In this document: in pieces, positions 26,600 to 38,439 of the stretch
Position numbering within the stretch: the first letter of the stretch is position 1
Layout: each line of letters begins with the position of its first letter
Origin: Isoetes taiwanensis
Taxonomy: Eukaryota > Streptophyta > Lycopodiopsida > Isoetales > Isoetaceae
Direction of reading: 5' to 3'
DNA: 64,000 nt
Assembly (NCBI GenBank): GCA_021234155.1
Contig: JAJEKV010000077.1
Location: forward strand, 3,002,472 to 3,066,471
Position numbers and translations under genes: made by a program
Notes under the pieces: model-generated
Databases searched by the model: none
Seen by the model: the letters and a program-made list of their open reading frames with translations, nothing else
Told to the model about the DNA's origin: nothing

Positions 26600-27000
26600 T
26601 CGTTGCCGATTGGAATTACTTCCTTAACTTAAATTATAAGGTACTTGCTCTTTGGTGCTGGGATAAGTATCTCTTGCTTATGATAATCAATTATTGCCTT
26701 AGCCAGCTTTAATATTGCATGCTTATTATGAGGTCATAGTTGCCAATGTACATAAGTTGGTGCCCGATGCTCTACTTTGCTTCGCTCTAGGTTGATGTCG
26801 AACTTGACTCTTGTTCCGTTGGTCTTTACGCTAATTACTTGGCCTTGGCTTAATTCTTGGCCTAGATTTAGACTTAAGAGTCTTGCTCTTAAAGATGTGT
26901 CCGTCATCTAGGAGGTGCAAAATTACAGGTTAAAGAACTACTTACATAAATCCTATGGCCTGAAGTTTTTTCGGCATGACATTACTTTTGGGCACACATA
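26600..27000 (-). pseudogene. Gypsy protease region remnant
   Basis: On the minus strand the residues GQVISVKTNGTRVKFDINLE, then YVHWQL and NKHAILKLAKAIIDYHKQEI, resemble the second half of a Gypsy protease (V.V.NG......F.......D.ILGM.WL.....I.D). The DSGA active-site box was not found intact. Assignment rests on position between gag and RT and on this pattern. Confidence 0.4.
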
Positions 27001-27179
27001 AAAAACTACATGGTTAGATAATTATTCTTGTTTTAGATCTAATCTATACTCTAGGATCTACCCTTTCTTAATTATTGCCCTCTTGAAATAGCCCTACCTT
27101 TGAGTTGATGCCATCTAGAAGTTGGCGGACTTATTAGATTGCTTCCCTTCATTTGTCGGATTATTCCTTGTCTTTGGAG

Positions 27180-28093
27180 TACTGCGTCATATACATGGTC
27201 GTGGTTATCCTATTATTGAATCCTTCTTAGCGAGGTGATCAAGCTCACGAAGAGGTTCCAATATGTTGGATATCTGCCCGACAATGTATACAATTGTTGT
27301 ACTCCATACATTTTCTTCCCAATCCTTGAAGCTTTGCTCAAATCTTGGGTACATCCTTCTAAAAGAAAAAAAAAAATCTACTTTCGAAATTTAGGTCCCA
27401 ATCCATCATGGATATTATCACCCATAATTTTAAGAACTCAGCGATCGATAGGCCCTCAAGCTTGTTTAAAAGCTGGTATAGTCGTTAGTCATTGGAGTAA
27501 CAAAGGCGATGATCCATAATTTGTTGAAAAGAATCTGGTATCCTTGGGTTGTTGCATGATCATTCAAAGTGCCACTTTCTTTTAATGCACATATTAAACT
27601 CTGCTTTCGTCCTTCTTTGTTGATCTTGACTACCTTCATTAACATTATCCCTCTTAGTGGACTTCTTGATGTAGTGGCGACCTAAGGTTGATTGTTGCAT
27701 CCCAAAGGCTTGAAGGTCATGAGATTAGGGGATGATTCTTCTAACTCTGAATTGATATTGTTGTGTTGAGCTTGTTGATTTGATTCTTCATTTTGGCGTG
27801 ACATCTTTTCTTTGTTATAAGGCCCGATGACAATGTTGAGTACTTTACCACTTCTAAGCGTGCAACTTCTCTTCTTGAGAGGGTTTGTGTGCATCTATCT
27901 GCAAGGACTATTCTTGGTGATCAATTAATAATGCTAATATTTGGTCCCTCATGATGCCTCTTCTTGATGGTGCTTGACCTCCAATCTCTAAGGTAGAAGA
28001 TTGTATACGTAATCTTGAGATGGCTATCGAGGTTGATCGCATTTGCTCTGAAATTATCGGGCTGATGAGGAAGAAGTTTGTTGCGGTTGCCAT
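27180..28093 (-). pseudogene. Gypsy gag remnant
   Basis: An ATG at 28,093 (minus strand) opens MATATNFFLISPIISEQMR, a helical start typical in position for gag. A second open stretch spans 27,894-27,682. About 27,420-27,200 reads a gag-like pattern (..LRQG..SV.EY...F..L) in broken form, including RYPTYWNLFVSLITSLRR in shifted frame. Gag forms the virus-like particle of the element. A CCHC zinc knuckle was not found. Confidence 0.4.
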
Positions 28094-29776
28094 ATTCCTA
28101 TTCTGAGAGGCCCACCCTTGCGGCTTGTAGTACCTCCTTAGTCAAGCATGTTTGCTTGAAGTCCAAATCTGATACTACTATGGCCTGGATACCTATGATA
28201 ATTTCCCTTCCGAGGGAGTATATCGATCTCATCCTTTAGGGCTCTTGATATCATAAGTCGATGAAGTCTACTTGTTGGTGGCGTGGCTGTGACATTAGTC
28301 ATCGATGTGGGGCCGTTCCTCGAGACAATATGGCACTTGGAGAATATCCTTGACTAGGAGATGTTCCTCCCCTAATGTAGTCCAATTTTGTAAGTGCCTT
28401 GATGCCCACTTTGTTGCATAGCCCTCTTAGCAATTCTTATGTCTCTCGATGTCATGATCATCCTTCAGATAGGCTCCCCTTTCTTATTTGTGTTAGGCCT
28501 TCTCATACACACCATCTTGGCGTTTGATTAGCTGAAGCTTCCTCCATAAGTTGCCCTCTGCTTTCAATTCATTGATGTTGTCAGTGGCTCCTTTGTCGAG
28601 GCTGAGGATGCAGCGAAGGTTCTCGACCTATATTATTGCCCTAAGCACAAGGCAACTAATACTACCATACAATAATTACTTATATCTACTTACTCTTGCA
28701 AACCCTATTTTTATGCCTTTATCCACTCTCCCTTAATTGACCCACTTGGCACTTTGCTAGAGGAAGGTACTTATTTCTTGTTATGGGGTGGTAGAAGGAG
28801 ACTCATTCAACTGGATGTACTTGGTGTGCTAGGCGAATTACCTAGATAGAATGAATTCCTAGACAATTGTCTATGATACAAGGCATGGCTGAAGACACTT
28901 GATGATAGTGCACCCATAGCGTGTGTTGGTGTATCATACCAGCGATGTGACAACAATTTCTAAGGCCTTGGCAACTAATTTTTCTAAGAAAAGGTTTAAC
29001 TATATTACATGTATGTAGACAAGAAGGCGGCTTAAGAAGATAAGAAGCGGCAATTTGTGATGAATGCCGATCTTTGTCTCTATCTAGCTTAAGGATCTTG
29101 GTTCTAAGTCTAAGGCTTGGCCATTAGTATTATCTAACATTGTTAAAGCTTAAATTTAATTAAAATTATAATTCAAACATAAAGCGATGCCCTACATTAG
29201 AGTGCAAATAGCTAGAAGACTAGCATATGTACTAAGACCCTTTTTCAATCGCGATTTTGCTAAAATTTTTTTTACTTGAATCATATGACCGGGTGAATCC
29301 ACCAGCCACATTTAAGATAGCACACCCATTTGGCGGTTTCACCCTACTCCCTGATTTTTGACAAGATTCAACAATTTCAAGAACTATAAGATCTTAGAAT
29401 GCCTATTTGGGCCAATTCTAAACTAACTAGCAACTTATTTCATACCAAAAAGATATCTAAAAGTGCAAATATGGGCAAACCGGGTGAATCCGCGCGGATG
29501 GCCTCTGCGTCATGGCTTAGCGAGGCGTGTTTAAGCGGTCTCACCGGGTGGGCCAATTCTAGCTATTTTTGGATATTTTTAACAAATTTAAAGTGCTACT
29601 GTTTGCATTTCTAGACAATTTCTAAGCATTCTAACATCTTTTTTTGCGAAATTTGGATCAATTTTGCCCTAAATCAAGTGACTATGCTATTTAGCCAATT
29701 AAGAGCATTTTAAATAAGATGCAAAGGATTCTACTACAATTAATTTATTCAAGAATATTTTATATTCTACAAGCAA

Positions 29777-30094
29777 TTAATTTATAGTAAATTTACTTCT
29801 AATCCCTTCTACTGAGGAAAACAATGTGCATGAAAAACTTATATTTATATAGTTTGCTAGACTTGAGGGCTCTTCACGGGATCTTCTCCTTTGCGACTTC
29901 TCCTCACTTAGGGACCATGGAGGTCTTTGGGCTGCTTGGTATGGATCGTGCGGGTTGCCTTCTTCTTCTTGAGGCTCATCCTCCTCCTTGTCTTTGGTTT
30001 GTCTAGTTGTGGTTCTCTCTCCTTGTCTGCGTCTCTTCCTTCCTTTTCTTCCGCATTGATTTACTCTTTCGCTCCCTTCTTCTTTCGCATTCAC
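29777..30094 (-). CDS. Basic/acidic ORF in the Gypsy leader, 105 codons
   Basis: The minus-strand ATG at 30,094 opens a frame rich in Lys, Arg and Glu (for example GRKGRKRRRQGE and KEEDEPQEEEGN) before gag and after the 5' LTR and PBS. Opposite it the + strand is strongly pyrimidine-rich with internal repeats of GTTGCTCTTGCTACTTGC (about 30,199-30,290). It could be an extra leader ORF or a fortuitous open frame in a purine-rich strand. No family is recognised. Confidence 0.2.
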   Translation of the reverse strand: MNAKEEGSERVNQCGRKGRKRRRQGERTTTRQTKDKEEDEPQEEEGNPHDPYQAAQRPPWSLSEEKSQRRRSREEPSSLANYINISFSCTLFSSVEGIRSKFTIN

Positions 30095-31158
30095 CTCGCT
30101 CCCCTGTTTTGTGTTTGCTCGTATTGCTTGTGGGTTGCCCCTCTTTTTGCTTCTTTGCTTCCCTATTCTTCACGGTGTTGCGGTTGCTCCCTCTTGTCGA
30201 AGTTGCTCTTGCTACTTGCTCTTCACCTTCTCTCCCTATTCTTTGGGGTTGCTCTATTCTTTGAGGTTGCTCTTGCTACTTGCTCTTCCTCTGCCGAAGC
30301 GGATGCCGCGATCTCAATTTCCCCAGCCTTGCGATCATTCACACTGAAGTGCTAAAGTCGTTGCTCCTCCACGAGGTGAAGCGATTAGATGCGAAGAGCT
30401 TGAGTGGCTAAGTTAGATGCGTCTGGCCTGGGTCGCGGGGCCTCAGAGAATTTGCTTGTCGCCGCCCACCATGAGTGCTTCAGCGTTCGGTGCAATTTGG
30501 AGCTTCCAACCTTCCTAGCTACTTGTTTGGTCCTCCCCAGCGGCTTAGCTTCCTTGATGGTGGCCTCTTGACGATCTTGCCCCTATCTTAAGTGGCTCCT
30601 TTGGATCGATCTAGAAATAGAATTTGTTAGTTTGGTGGACACTCTTGTGGCAGCTTAGAATTAGCTTCTAATTAAACTTTACAAGGGTAAGAGGGAGGTT
30701 CAAGCTACCTTTTGGGAACTTCTAGGGGTAGAGGCTTCTATAGGTTTATTAACTACTTTTTCCTAAGAGTAAATTTTATTATAACTATGGGTTAATAATT
30801 AAGGTACTTCCCCTAATCACTTAACTATTTCTCAAAATTTCCTAATTCCTTTTTGGGCCAAGTAGTGGTCATTTCCGCCATTTCTTTCAAGCTTTATTTT
30901 GGCGATTTCTCATTCAATTTTTTTGCTTGAAGGTGCGGTTCATGAACAACTTGAGCTCAAATTTACTAGAAGGTTTCTTTTTGACTATATTATTTCCACC
31001 ACTTAGACTATACTTAATCTAATTCTGACCCTACTAATGGGAAAAAAATTTTTCTCCCCTTTTTCAAGGCCGGAATTCTCATTCCATTCATTAGCTAGGC
31101 AGTTAGTCTACCTATTGGGGATATGGTCGGGGCTAGCTCTTGGTCAACCAAGAACATT

Positions 31159-31171
31159 GCTCACGATACCA
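31159..31171 (-). promoter_or_regulatory. Primer binding site of the Gypsy element
   Basis: On the minus strand TGGTATCGTGAGC starts one base after the CA end of the 5' LTR. It matches the usual TGGTATCAGAGC complementary to the 3' end of initiator tRNA-Met, with small changes. Confidence 0.7.
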
Positions 31172-31172
31172 T

Positions 31173-32640
31173 TGTGGCTCCACCTTTAAATATCTGGTGC
31201 CCGTGGTACACTTTCGGCGGAAATCCCCATCCGGTCCATCAACGCGCATGGGCCCTCCGTCTAACCACTCGAGGGGAGAATCTAGTGCGGGCGGGGGACT
31301 TCTGAGGTGTCTTGGCGCCCTTCCCTATGGGCTCCTATCCTTGTGGAAGCATAAAACAACGTCGAGAACTAGCAATAACAATACAACATACTACCTCGAA
31401 GGGTAGTCCATCACATATCCACAAGCGCAAAGAAGATAATCCTATGCCATAAAACATAAGAGCTCCTACCCATGGCTAAGAGGATGGCCCGGCTGCTACC
31501 TCAAGATAAAGGAGGCCAGAGTCCTGCTGATGGCCCGGTGGCTATAGACAATGGTAGGGTTGACCACTCCATCCGCCCCTCACGCATATGGGCTAAATCA
31601 GGCCTCAAGACTCTAGCCTTCCGGGATGCAATCCCATGGCATCACCCAGTCATCTCCAACAATGGCGGGGGTTGCATCTCCCCCCTTCGATAGGTTCATT
31701 AGGCAATCAGAATGGTGGCGACACCGCTTACCGACTTAACCCCAAAAGCGACCAAGCCAACATCCTCTCGAGCGAGGAACAACACCATTGCCCGGGGAGG
31801 TGTCGGATGCTTTTGACCATAAGCCTATGGGATCCCCGAAACTCCGTTTTCCCTCTAGCCCGTTATGTGGTCTTTGACTCACTAGCCTCAATAGGGGTGG
31901 GCTAAAAGGGATCTACTCTAGGAGCATACTACATATGGCCCTAGGTCTCTACCCCCCTTCCCCAATACAAGAGGAGCAAACATGATCAACCAACATCACA
32001 TAATCATCATATCCTAAGAATGATCATAAGAAGAACATCTTAACCTAATCATACAATCTAACTAATGGTTAGGGTTCATTGATTAGGGTTCAAGATGTTG
32101 AATCTGAGTTCTAGGATGGCTCTACTCTAGATACAAGATACTAGCACATCTGGAATGCTAATTCCGGATGAGCTATCTAACTACTACCCTACATACCTGC
32201 TCATGCTCTCCCTCCCGATCCGTGTGCCTCCATGGTCTTGACTCACGTGATGCTGCTCTTGCTCAAGAACGAGGTCTACCTGAGGGGTGGCGCACCGTCT
32301 ATGCCCGCGACAAGCGATGTTCAAACGGGGTTTCAAGCAGTAGATGAGTCTCGGGTGCTAGGGCTGGAAAGAGGCCTAGGGTTAGGGTTCCAGCCTATAT
32401 AAGTTAGGTCCACCTAAGATGCCACCGTGGCACCAATGGGTGAGTCTCGTGGCGGTTGCCAATAGGTTAAGGCCCGTGGAAAATGGTCTTAACCTAAGGT
32501 TGGCTAAAGTTATATGAATAACTTAGTCATGCCCCTAGTGCCACAATCTATGGTATACAAGGCTATGAAGATAGACTTGTATAAGTGTCGGGTCCGTGAA
32601 TATGCGTATTCATAGCGTATATTCCTGGAACGCCATCACA
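31173..32640 (-). repeat. 5' LTR of the Gypsy element
   Basis: This 1,468-bp copy is the partner of 21,962-23,243. On the minus strand it begins TGTGATGGCG and ends CCACA. It would supply promoter and polyadenylation signals for the element. Confidence 0.85.
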
Positions 32641-32645
32641 CCTTT
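32641..32645. repeat. Target-site duplication of the Gypsy element (right)
   Basis: CCTTT, identical to 21,957-21,961. Confidence 0.65.
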
Positions 32646-32920
32646 CTTCAGTCTTTGGCATAACATGTTCTAGCCGTTGCTCTTGGATCGCCTGGCATGC
32701 ACCATGTAAAAGATTGAAGGTTTTCTTTCCATTAGTCACTATTGAATTGGCTTACATTCTATGTGGACAATGTTGTTTTTCTGATATCCACACTTGCCCG
32801 ATCGTTGCTATAGAAAATATCCGTTCAGATTGATGTTGTTTCCTTTGAACTTTATTCCCGTGGCTTCAATCCATAGGAAATGGGAAACAATAATACTAGC
32901 AGTGTATTTCTTAGTCTCTC

Positions 32921-33207
32921 CATGGGGTCAAAGCATAGAGATGGGGGACACTTTTTGTGTCCTGGACACTTGGTGCTTAGTGGGTGCTTTCTGGGGACCT
33001 TTTCTTTGTATTTTGGAAAAATATTTTTCTTTTATTTTTCTAATATTTTTCCTTGAAACGCATTAGTATTACGCCTAGGAGTACAAATTTTCAGCTTTAA
33101 CGGAGTTACAGAAAAAAAGATAAAAATAAATAAAATTTTCAAAGATGGGTGCTAGTGGGTGCTTGGTACGCTAAAAAGTGCCCCTGACTCCATGCTTTGA
33201 CCCCATG
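32921..33207. mobile_element. MITE-like element with long imperfect inverted repeats
   Basis: The first 16 bases, CATGGGGTCAAAGCAT, recur inverted at 33,192-33,207. The complementarity extends inwards through the GACACTTTTT and AGTGGGTGC blocks for roughly 70 bp, with gaps. There is no coding capacity and the length is about 287 bp. No clear target-site duplication was seen, so the superfamily is unknown. Confidence 0.6.
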
Positions 33208-34607
33208 TATATAGATATGATTTATTGCTTCCACTACAATCTTATGGTGCCTAAGCATTGCCAATTCTTATTTAGTTAGCAGGCTTGCCTAAACCCTCTT
33301 ACAACAATTTGTAGAATTCCAGGCTATCCACGTGCACCGCCACATTACCTAAATTTAATTTCTGCCGTTAGATTCATTAATTTTAGCATTGACGGATAAG
33401 AAAATCACAAAAACTCCAGAAAATTCTTGGACCAATCGAGCAAACTTTATGTGGGAGGTATTGTCTTCTTCAACGTCATTGTAAATGGTCTTTTTCCTTC
33501 TTCAATCTTCAGTTTGGCTGCAAGTCCCTTGAAATTACCACTCGAAACTATATTTTTGCTGTCTCTTTTTAGAGGTCAGGATAGGATTTTTCTCCCTAAC
33601 CGATTCATTTTGTGCTTCCAAGCGGTCTCTTATAAATCGCGTTTTAGAGCAATGGGATTTTTGTCGATGTTCTTTTGCAGGCAGGTATCTTTGATTCAGT
33701 TATTACATTTTCTGGGTTCATAAAAAAGAACATTACAAAAGCCTGAGTCATTATGTTCACAAGAAGGTAGCACTTTATTCATATTTTATGACTGATATAG
33801 TTACAATTTCCTCTAAGATGCTACTTTTCAAACAAAACATTGATAAAACACTAGACATGCTTAGAGGAATGGAGATGCTTTTAAACATTTTTATGTACTT
33901 GCGTCTTTTCTTTGCAGCTTATTGTTGTATGCAGAATGTAATTTATCACATGTATTCATTTAATAATGCGATATGCTAGCTCATAACTGGGGCCAATCAC
34001 CACCAAAGCTAGAGTAACTTCAGATGTTGCTTTGTTGCCTATATATGCTTTCCATATTTCTTAATGTGTTGCAAGCAATGCAACATTAGAGTTTGACATC
34101 CATCCATTCATTTAAAATTCAGGTAGCTTTGAAATATGTTAGCACGCAGCCTAGCTTTATGTGTTCAGTGTATTGCATTTGCGTCACTATCTGGCAACTC
34201 TCCTTTAACAATAGAGGCATTAGCTTAATTTTTTTAGCTGCCAAACAGAGACCATGATGTTTTGAAAGTCTTGCACCATGTCATGTACTTTAGAAGGCAA
34301 TATATGTCTGCAATATATCTGAGATCAGAGAAACTGCCATCTTGAGACACTTGCACATGTTATAAGTGTTTTAAGATCCCTGATGTCCCTAATTGTAAAA
34401 AACTCTCACTGACCCGAGTTCTGTCAGTATCTAGAGGAGCCTTGGTTTGATATGCCATTATTTACAGAGAAATCTGATTATTGAAGAAGTAGAAGGGATG
34501 CTGCTTGCATGTAACTAGAAGCAGAATGAAAATAAGAGGTAAGGTTGCTTTATGGATGACTGCATTAGTAGCAATTGGAACATTCCCTATTTTTGACGAT
34601 TGCATCA
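33208..34607. other. Gene-free stretch between two MITE-like elements
   Basis: AT-rich sequence with short open frames only. A segment at about 33,270-33,360 (GTTAGCAGGCTTGCCTAAAC and following) resembles 55,720-55,800, so it is part of a dispersed repeat. Confidence 0.4.
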
Positions 34608-34608
34608 T

Positions 34609-34872
34609 GCTCTTTCCCAAGGGGGATTCACTCATGTATAAGGGGGATATGCCATCTGCGTGCATGGGGTGGCAAAAAACCCCCCTGTATACGGATCTTT
34701 AAAAGCAAATTTTGACCCCTTTCGAATAAAAATTACCTAGGATAGTGCAAAAAATACCAGAAAAAGGACCCCCTGCCGACCGTATATGTACGAAAATGGG
34801 TCCAAAAAACTCCCTTCCCGTGCATGCAGATGGATTATACACCCAAAACTGTGAACCCCCCTTGCTCTTTCC
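34609..34872. mobile_element. MITE-like element with 9-bp target duplication, Mutator-type likely
   Basis: An element of about 245 bp (34,619-34,863) is bounded by GCTCTTTCC at 34,609-34,617 and 34,864-34,872. Its ends AAGGGGGATTCAC and (inverted) AAGGGGGGTTCAC are followed by a second matching block, CCATCTGCGTGCATGGG (34,652-34,668), whose inverse is at 34,817-34,833. A 9-bp duplication with TIRs of about 45 bp fits Mutator-like MITEs; 8 bp (hAT) is the alternative. It encodes no protein. Confidence 0.65.
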
Positions 34873-35199
34873 GCATCAACCATCAAAAGAGAACTTCCTT
34901 CTTCGGCTGGTTGTTTGTTACAGAAGATATATAGCGAAGCATTTTAATCCAATGATTCTAGGCTAGATGACAAGTAGACCAGTTAACTTAGCAGCATGAT
35001 TGAGGTTGTAGACAAGGTTATGAATTACTAGAAATTATTATGACATATTACGAGACATTAAAAATTTCTTTTATGTCAAGGCATTCTCCCTCATCTTTAA
35101 GATACGTTGTACTGTCATGAAACTTATAGGTTTTCTACTACGATAATCAACTGCTTCTTTCCAAAGCAAAATTGTAGATTTAGGGCTTTGCCAATAAAA
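34873..35199. other. Short gene-free stretch
   Basis: AT-rich sequence without recognisable features before composition turns GC-rich at the LINE. Confidence 0.4.
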
Positions 35200-35343
35200 G
35201 CTCTACGAAAACCACGGGCGCTTCGTGGTGCGGCCACCGCGTTTTTGATCATATCACGGGCTTAGGGGAGCTTTGGGTTGAGTCGGGGACTTCCGCAATA
35301 GACCCAGCCTCGGGTTGAGACTTGCGGTAAAGTGAGACTCTAA

Positions 35344-36480
35344 ATGACCCGGGGCGTGACTCTCGGCGTGACAATGGAAGAAAAGCTGCATGCACTAAAA
35401 AGCGAACGCGGCGCGGAGGGCTCCCTCTCCCTCCGAGCATGTCCGCACTTAGAAATATCTACGAGCCTTGGAGGCAAAGTTGGCCAATGCAGGGATAAGG
35501 TTGGCAAGTATGGAGGCACAAAAGAGACACCCGACCAGCATTAGCCATCCTCAAAAGCTTGTTGGTGAAGGAGAGAAAACGGATCTCCACATTAGAAAAG
35601 CGAGTCGCGGCCATTGAATGGCCGCTTTGGGCTACAACCGACTTGGCCTTGATCAACCACAGTGTGTCATTTCGCTCGTTAAAGAAGTGAATTCATGGCA
35701 ACATCTCAAACATTGAATGAGGTTACCCGGCCGGATTGATAGGATCCATCGTGGTGATGCATGAGATATCACAAGCTAGAGAGAGCTTCAAGCAAAGGGT
35801 GGAGCATATTACCGGCAGTTAAAATTTCGCAAGGCGGATCTTAAGTGGACCATGAAGTTAGAATGCATCGGATGCAAGCAAGGTTGGACACCCTAGAAAA
35901 GAGACAACCCGGGAAAGGGCGAGCGGCACCCGGGCTCTCGGCCCTAGAAGGATGGATGGCCGAGTTTCACCGAGAGATGTATGATCTCCGCCGGAGATGA
36001 ACGAAACAATGTGCTTCGCCCCGAAGCGGCATCAAGCAGCCTAATCGCGGGAGGCGGCGAGGTGGCCCGTGGAATCTGCAGGTCCTTCAGGAGGAGCAGG
36101 ATCGCTAATCCCATCGGCTGAACTCATTGTCCGGGGATTGCCCGAAAGATCATGGGGAAGATCTGAAGGCTAAGCTTAATGCCCTGGTCTTTGGACCAGG
36201 ACTACAACTACAGATTTGGGGTGAGAAACCGACCCAGTCGGGGCCAAACATGAGACCCCGACTGGTCAAATTCCCGCGATGTTGGACCGGGCATCCAACT
36301 CTATTGCTTTCAACGCTAAGCGGGTTGAAGGGGACATCAATATACTTGGACATAGATCTTAATCAAAGCAACAAAAGGAGAGCGAGAGAGGAGTTCACAA
36401 AAAATCGGGCAAGTCGACAAGGGTGGGGGATGTGCTGGCTTGGTTAATGGCAAGATGAAGGTGTTTGTACCTCCACAACC
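35344..36480 (+). pseudogene. LINE ORF1 remnant (coiled coil plus RRM-like domain)
   Basis: A start at 35,344 opens MTRGVTLGVTMEEKLHALKS. A frame change later gives a heptad-like LAILKSLLVKERKRISTLEK at about 35,545-35,605, a coiled coil. Around 36,310-36,480 the residues LKGTSIYLDIDLN, KRRAREEFTKN and GKMKVFVPP match the C-terminal part of L1 ORF1 proteins (..I...DLTP..R..R..F........G......GK..V). Such proteins bind the element's RNA. The frame is broken at several points. Confidence 0.5.
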
Positions 36481-36649
36481 CAACGTGAGGCAACGCGATG
36501 GGGCGAGGACATCTAGACCTTTCACCTCACGAGGCGGCAAACCAGATGCAACAACCCGGGACCCGGTCTTTCGGGCACCACAGGAGCGGCCCCCTGCAAC
36601 CTCCCTGGAGTGGTGCGGAGGCTCGCCACCGCAAAGCGGCATAGGGACG

Positions 36650-37400
36650 TGTCTTGACTTGTATCATGGAACCCAGGGGATTCTCCTGGAAGAAGAGGCG
36701 TGGCCTTGTTGGGATCCTTCTGATATGGACATCATCTTCTTGCAAGAGACATGGGAATATCGTGGGCATCACCGGCGGACATCCCCGGGATACGGTGCTT
36801 CTTCGCTTCGCTAATGCATACATGGCAACAGCGAGGATATGGAGGAAGTGGCATGCTACTTCAAAGATGCTATAGCAGCCACGGTCTCGCTCCACAAGGC
36901 TGGCCTTGGACTTAACGCTACGTGGGTGAGAATCTTGGAGCCTCGACATCGTCCATTATTTATGCATCTTTGTTATATACCCCATCGCGACCTCTAAGTT
37001 CTACCGGGTCGGGGAGGCGGAACCACCGGTCTACCAAATGCCTTCTGAGAGATAGATATGATGACATAAAGCAATGTAAAGCCCGGCAAAAGGCATGTGC
37101 TCTTGTTAGGAGATTTCAATGCCCGCATACATTGTACTTGATCGGTTACCTTCGAGGAGAGGCCGAAGTCCGGACCCCTCTTGAAAACTTGGCTTTGCAC
37201 CCCAACATGCCGGCGGTCTCAAGATCTGATCACCAACGCTTTGGAAGGGAGTTGGTTCAACTCTGTCAGTCTTTGACATGGTAGTGTGCAATGGTATGAT
37301 CCGAGATGGCCTTGTCGAGGGGGTTTACTTGCAAGAGCGATAGACATGATGGTGGAGCTAAGCGGGTGAACTATCTCCCCTTCCTCGGTGGTAGGACTTG
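36650..37400 (+). pseudogene. LINE AP-endonuclease remnant
   Basis: MDIIFLQETW at about 36,725-36,755 is the N-terminal Mg-binding motif of LINE endonucleases (D...LQET). LLLGDFNARI at about 37,100-37,129 is the GDFN(A/T) catalytic block. Between them lie a 'GLGLNATWVRIL' segment and stops. The enzyme nicks target DNA to prime reverse transcription. Spacing agrees with one domain. Confidence 0.7.
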
Positions 37401-38439
37401 ACATGATCAGCGTGAGCTCTCAATTGCACCACCCAACGGAGATGAGGAGGCTTTAATGGGACCACTATCCACTTTATGTCACTTTGGATTGGGAGCACTC
37501 GATAGCGCAATCACAGTAGAAACCATCGGGGGTTGAGATACATCCCCACTACTCAAAAGCAAAAGCAGAATATGAGTGCGTGTTGGAACGTGAACTGCGG
37601 GGGATTGATGCCCCGTGCGCGTTACATGATAGGTGGGAATGGCTTGTAAATGCCTTTACCCACGGCTGACTAGTGTATGCTTTGCGTGAGGGATCGCTTC
37701 GCAATGGACCTTCATGTTCCCTCGAATCCCGGTTTGGCGCTGAGTGCAAGGCTCTAAAGACCCAACTACGCCTCGTCTGAGATCCACAATTCGCGGCGCA
37801 GGCCATTCGAGACTATAGAGCATTCTTGAAATCCAAAAAGCATCGTACATTGCGGACCATCGGCGCGCATGTTTGATTTGTTGATGATCCGAGCCGAAAA
37901 GCCTTATACGGCGTAGGGTGTTGTACAAGAGGCATCAACCACACGGCAATATACAGTAGACCCGGTGGATGCATTTGGAGGAGCTGTATGATCCCCCTGG
38001 AGCAAACAGTTCAGTTCGAATAGGGAGAAATGTTTGCGAGCTCACGGAGGAAGACATCCAAATGGCCTTAGACACCGCTAATGGCAAAGCGAAGGACTGG
38101 GGGGACTTCAAGCCGAAGTTATTGAAATGGGGTGGGCCAGCTTTGCTAGGGCCTCGGCAGCGATTATTAACCAGGCCATAAGGGAGGGCCTCCCGGGAGA
38201 GTGGATGGTTAGCAAGATCACCCCCATTCATAAGGCAGATGCAGAATGAGGATGATTACTGCGAACTACGCGCATGATCATGGTGAGCCCATTACTACAA
38301 AGCTTTTAGCGTGTGGTGGAGAAGAAGTTAACTTCGGTGGGGAGGAAGGCGGAGGCGCGTCTGATTGGCCAGCGGGTTTCACCACGCCCACTCCACAATC
38401 GACCATATATTCACTCTCGGGAATCCTTATGGAAGCTAC

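Larger units (their letters stand above)
21962..32640 (-). mobile_element. Full-length degenerate Ty3/Gypsy chromovirus
   Basis: A 10.7-kb LTR retrotransposon lying on the minus strand. Both LTRs read TGTGAT...CCACA on that strand. Reading leftwards from 32,640 the order is: 5' LTR, tRNA-Met-like PBS (31,159-31,171), leader with a basic ORF (about 30,094-29,777), gag, protease, RT, integrase, chromodomain, purine tract and 3' LTR. This PR-RT-INT order defines Ty3/Gypsy, and a chromodomain after integrase defines chromoviruses. All frames are broken. RT start to the integrase zinc region spans only about 0.75 kb, so most of RNase H is missing. A CCTTT duplication flanks the element. Confidence 0.85.

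Noticed and set aside
29927-30355. Plus-strand hydrophobic ORF of 142 codons
   Set aside because: It is antisense to the Gypsy element and arises from a pyrimidine-rich strand with internal repeats; leucine and phenylalanine runs follow from CTT and TTC.
21957-32645. Two separate repeats instead of LTRs of one element
   Set aside because: Matching ends, PBS, PPT, domain order and the CCTTT duplication all support one element.
36437-36949. Minus-strand ORFs opposite the LINE endonuclease
   Set aside because: The + strand carries MDIIFLQETW and GDFN motifs; the minus frames have none.
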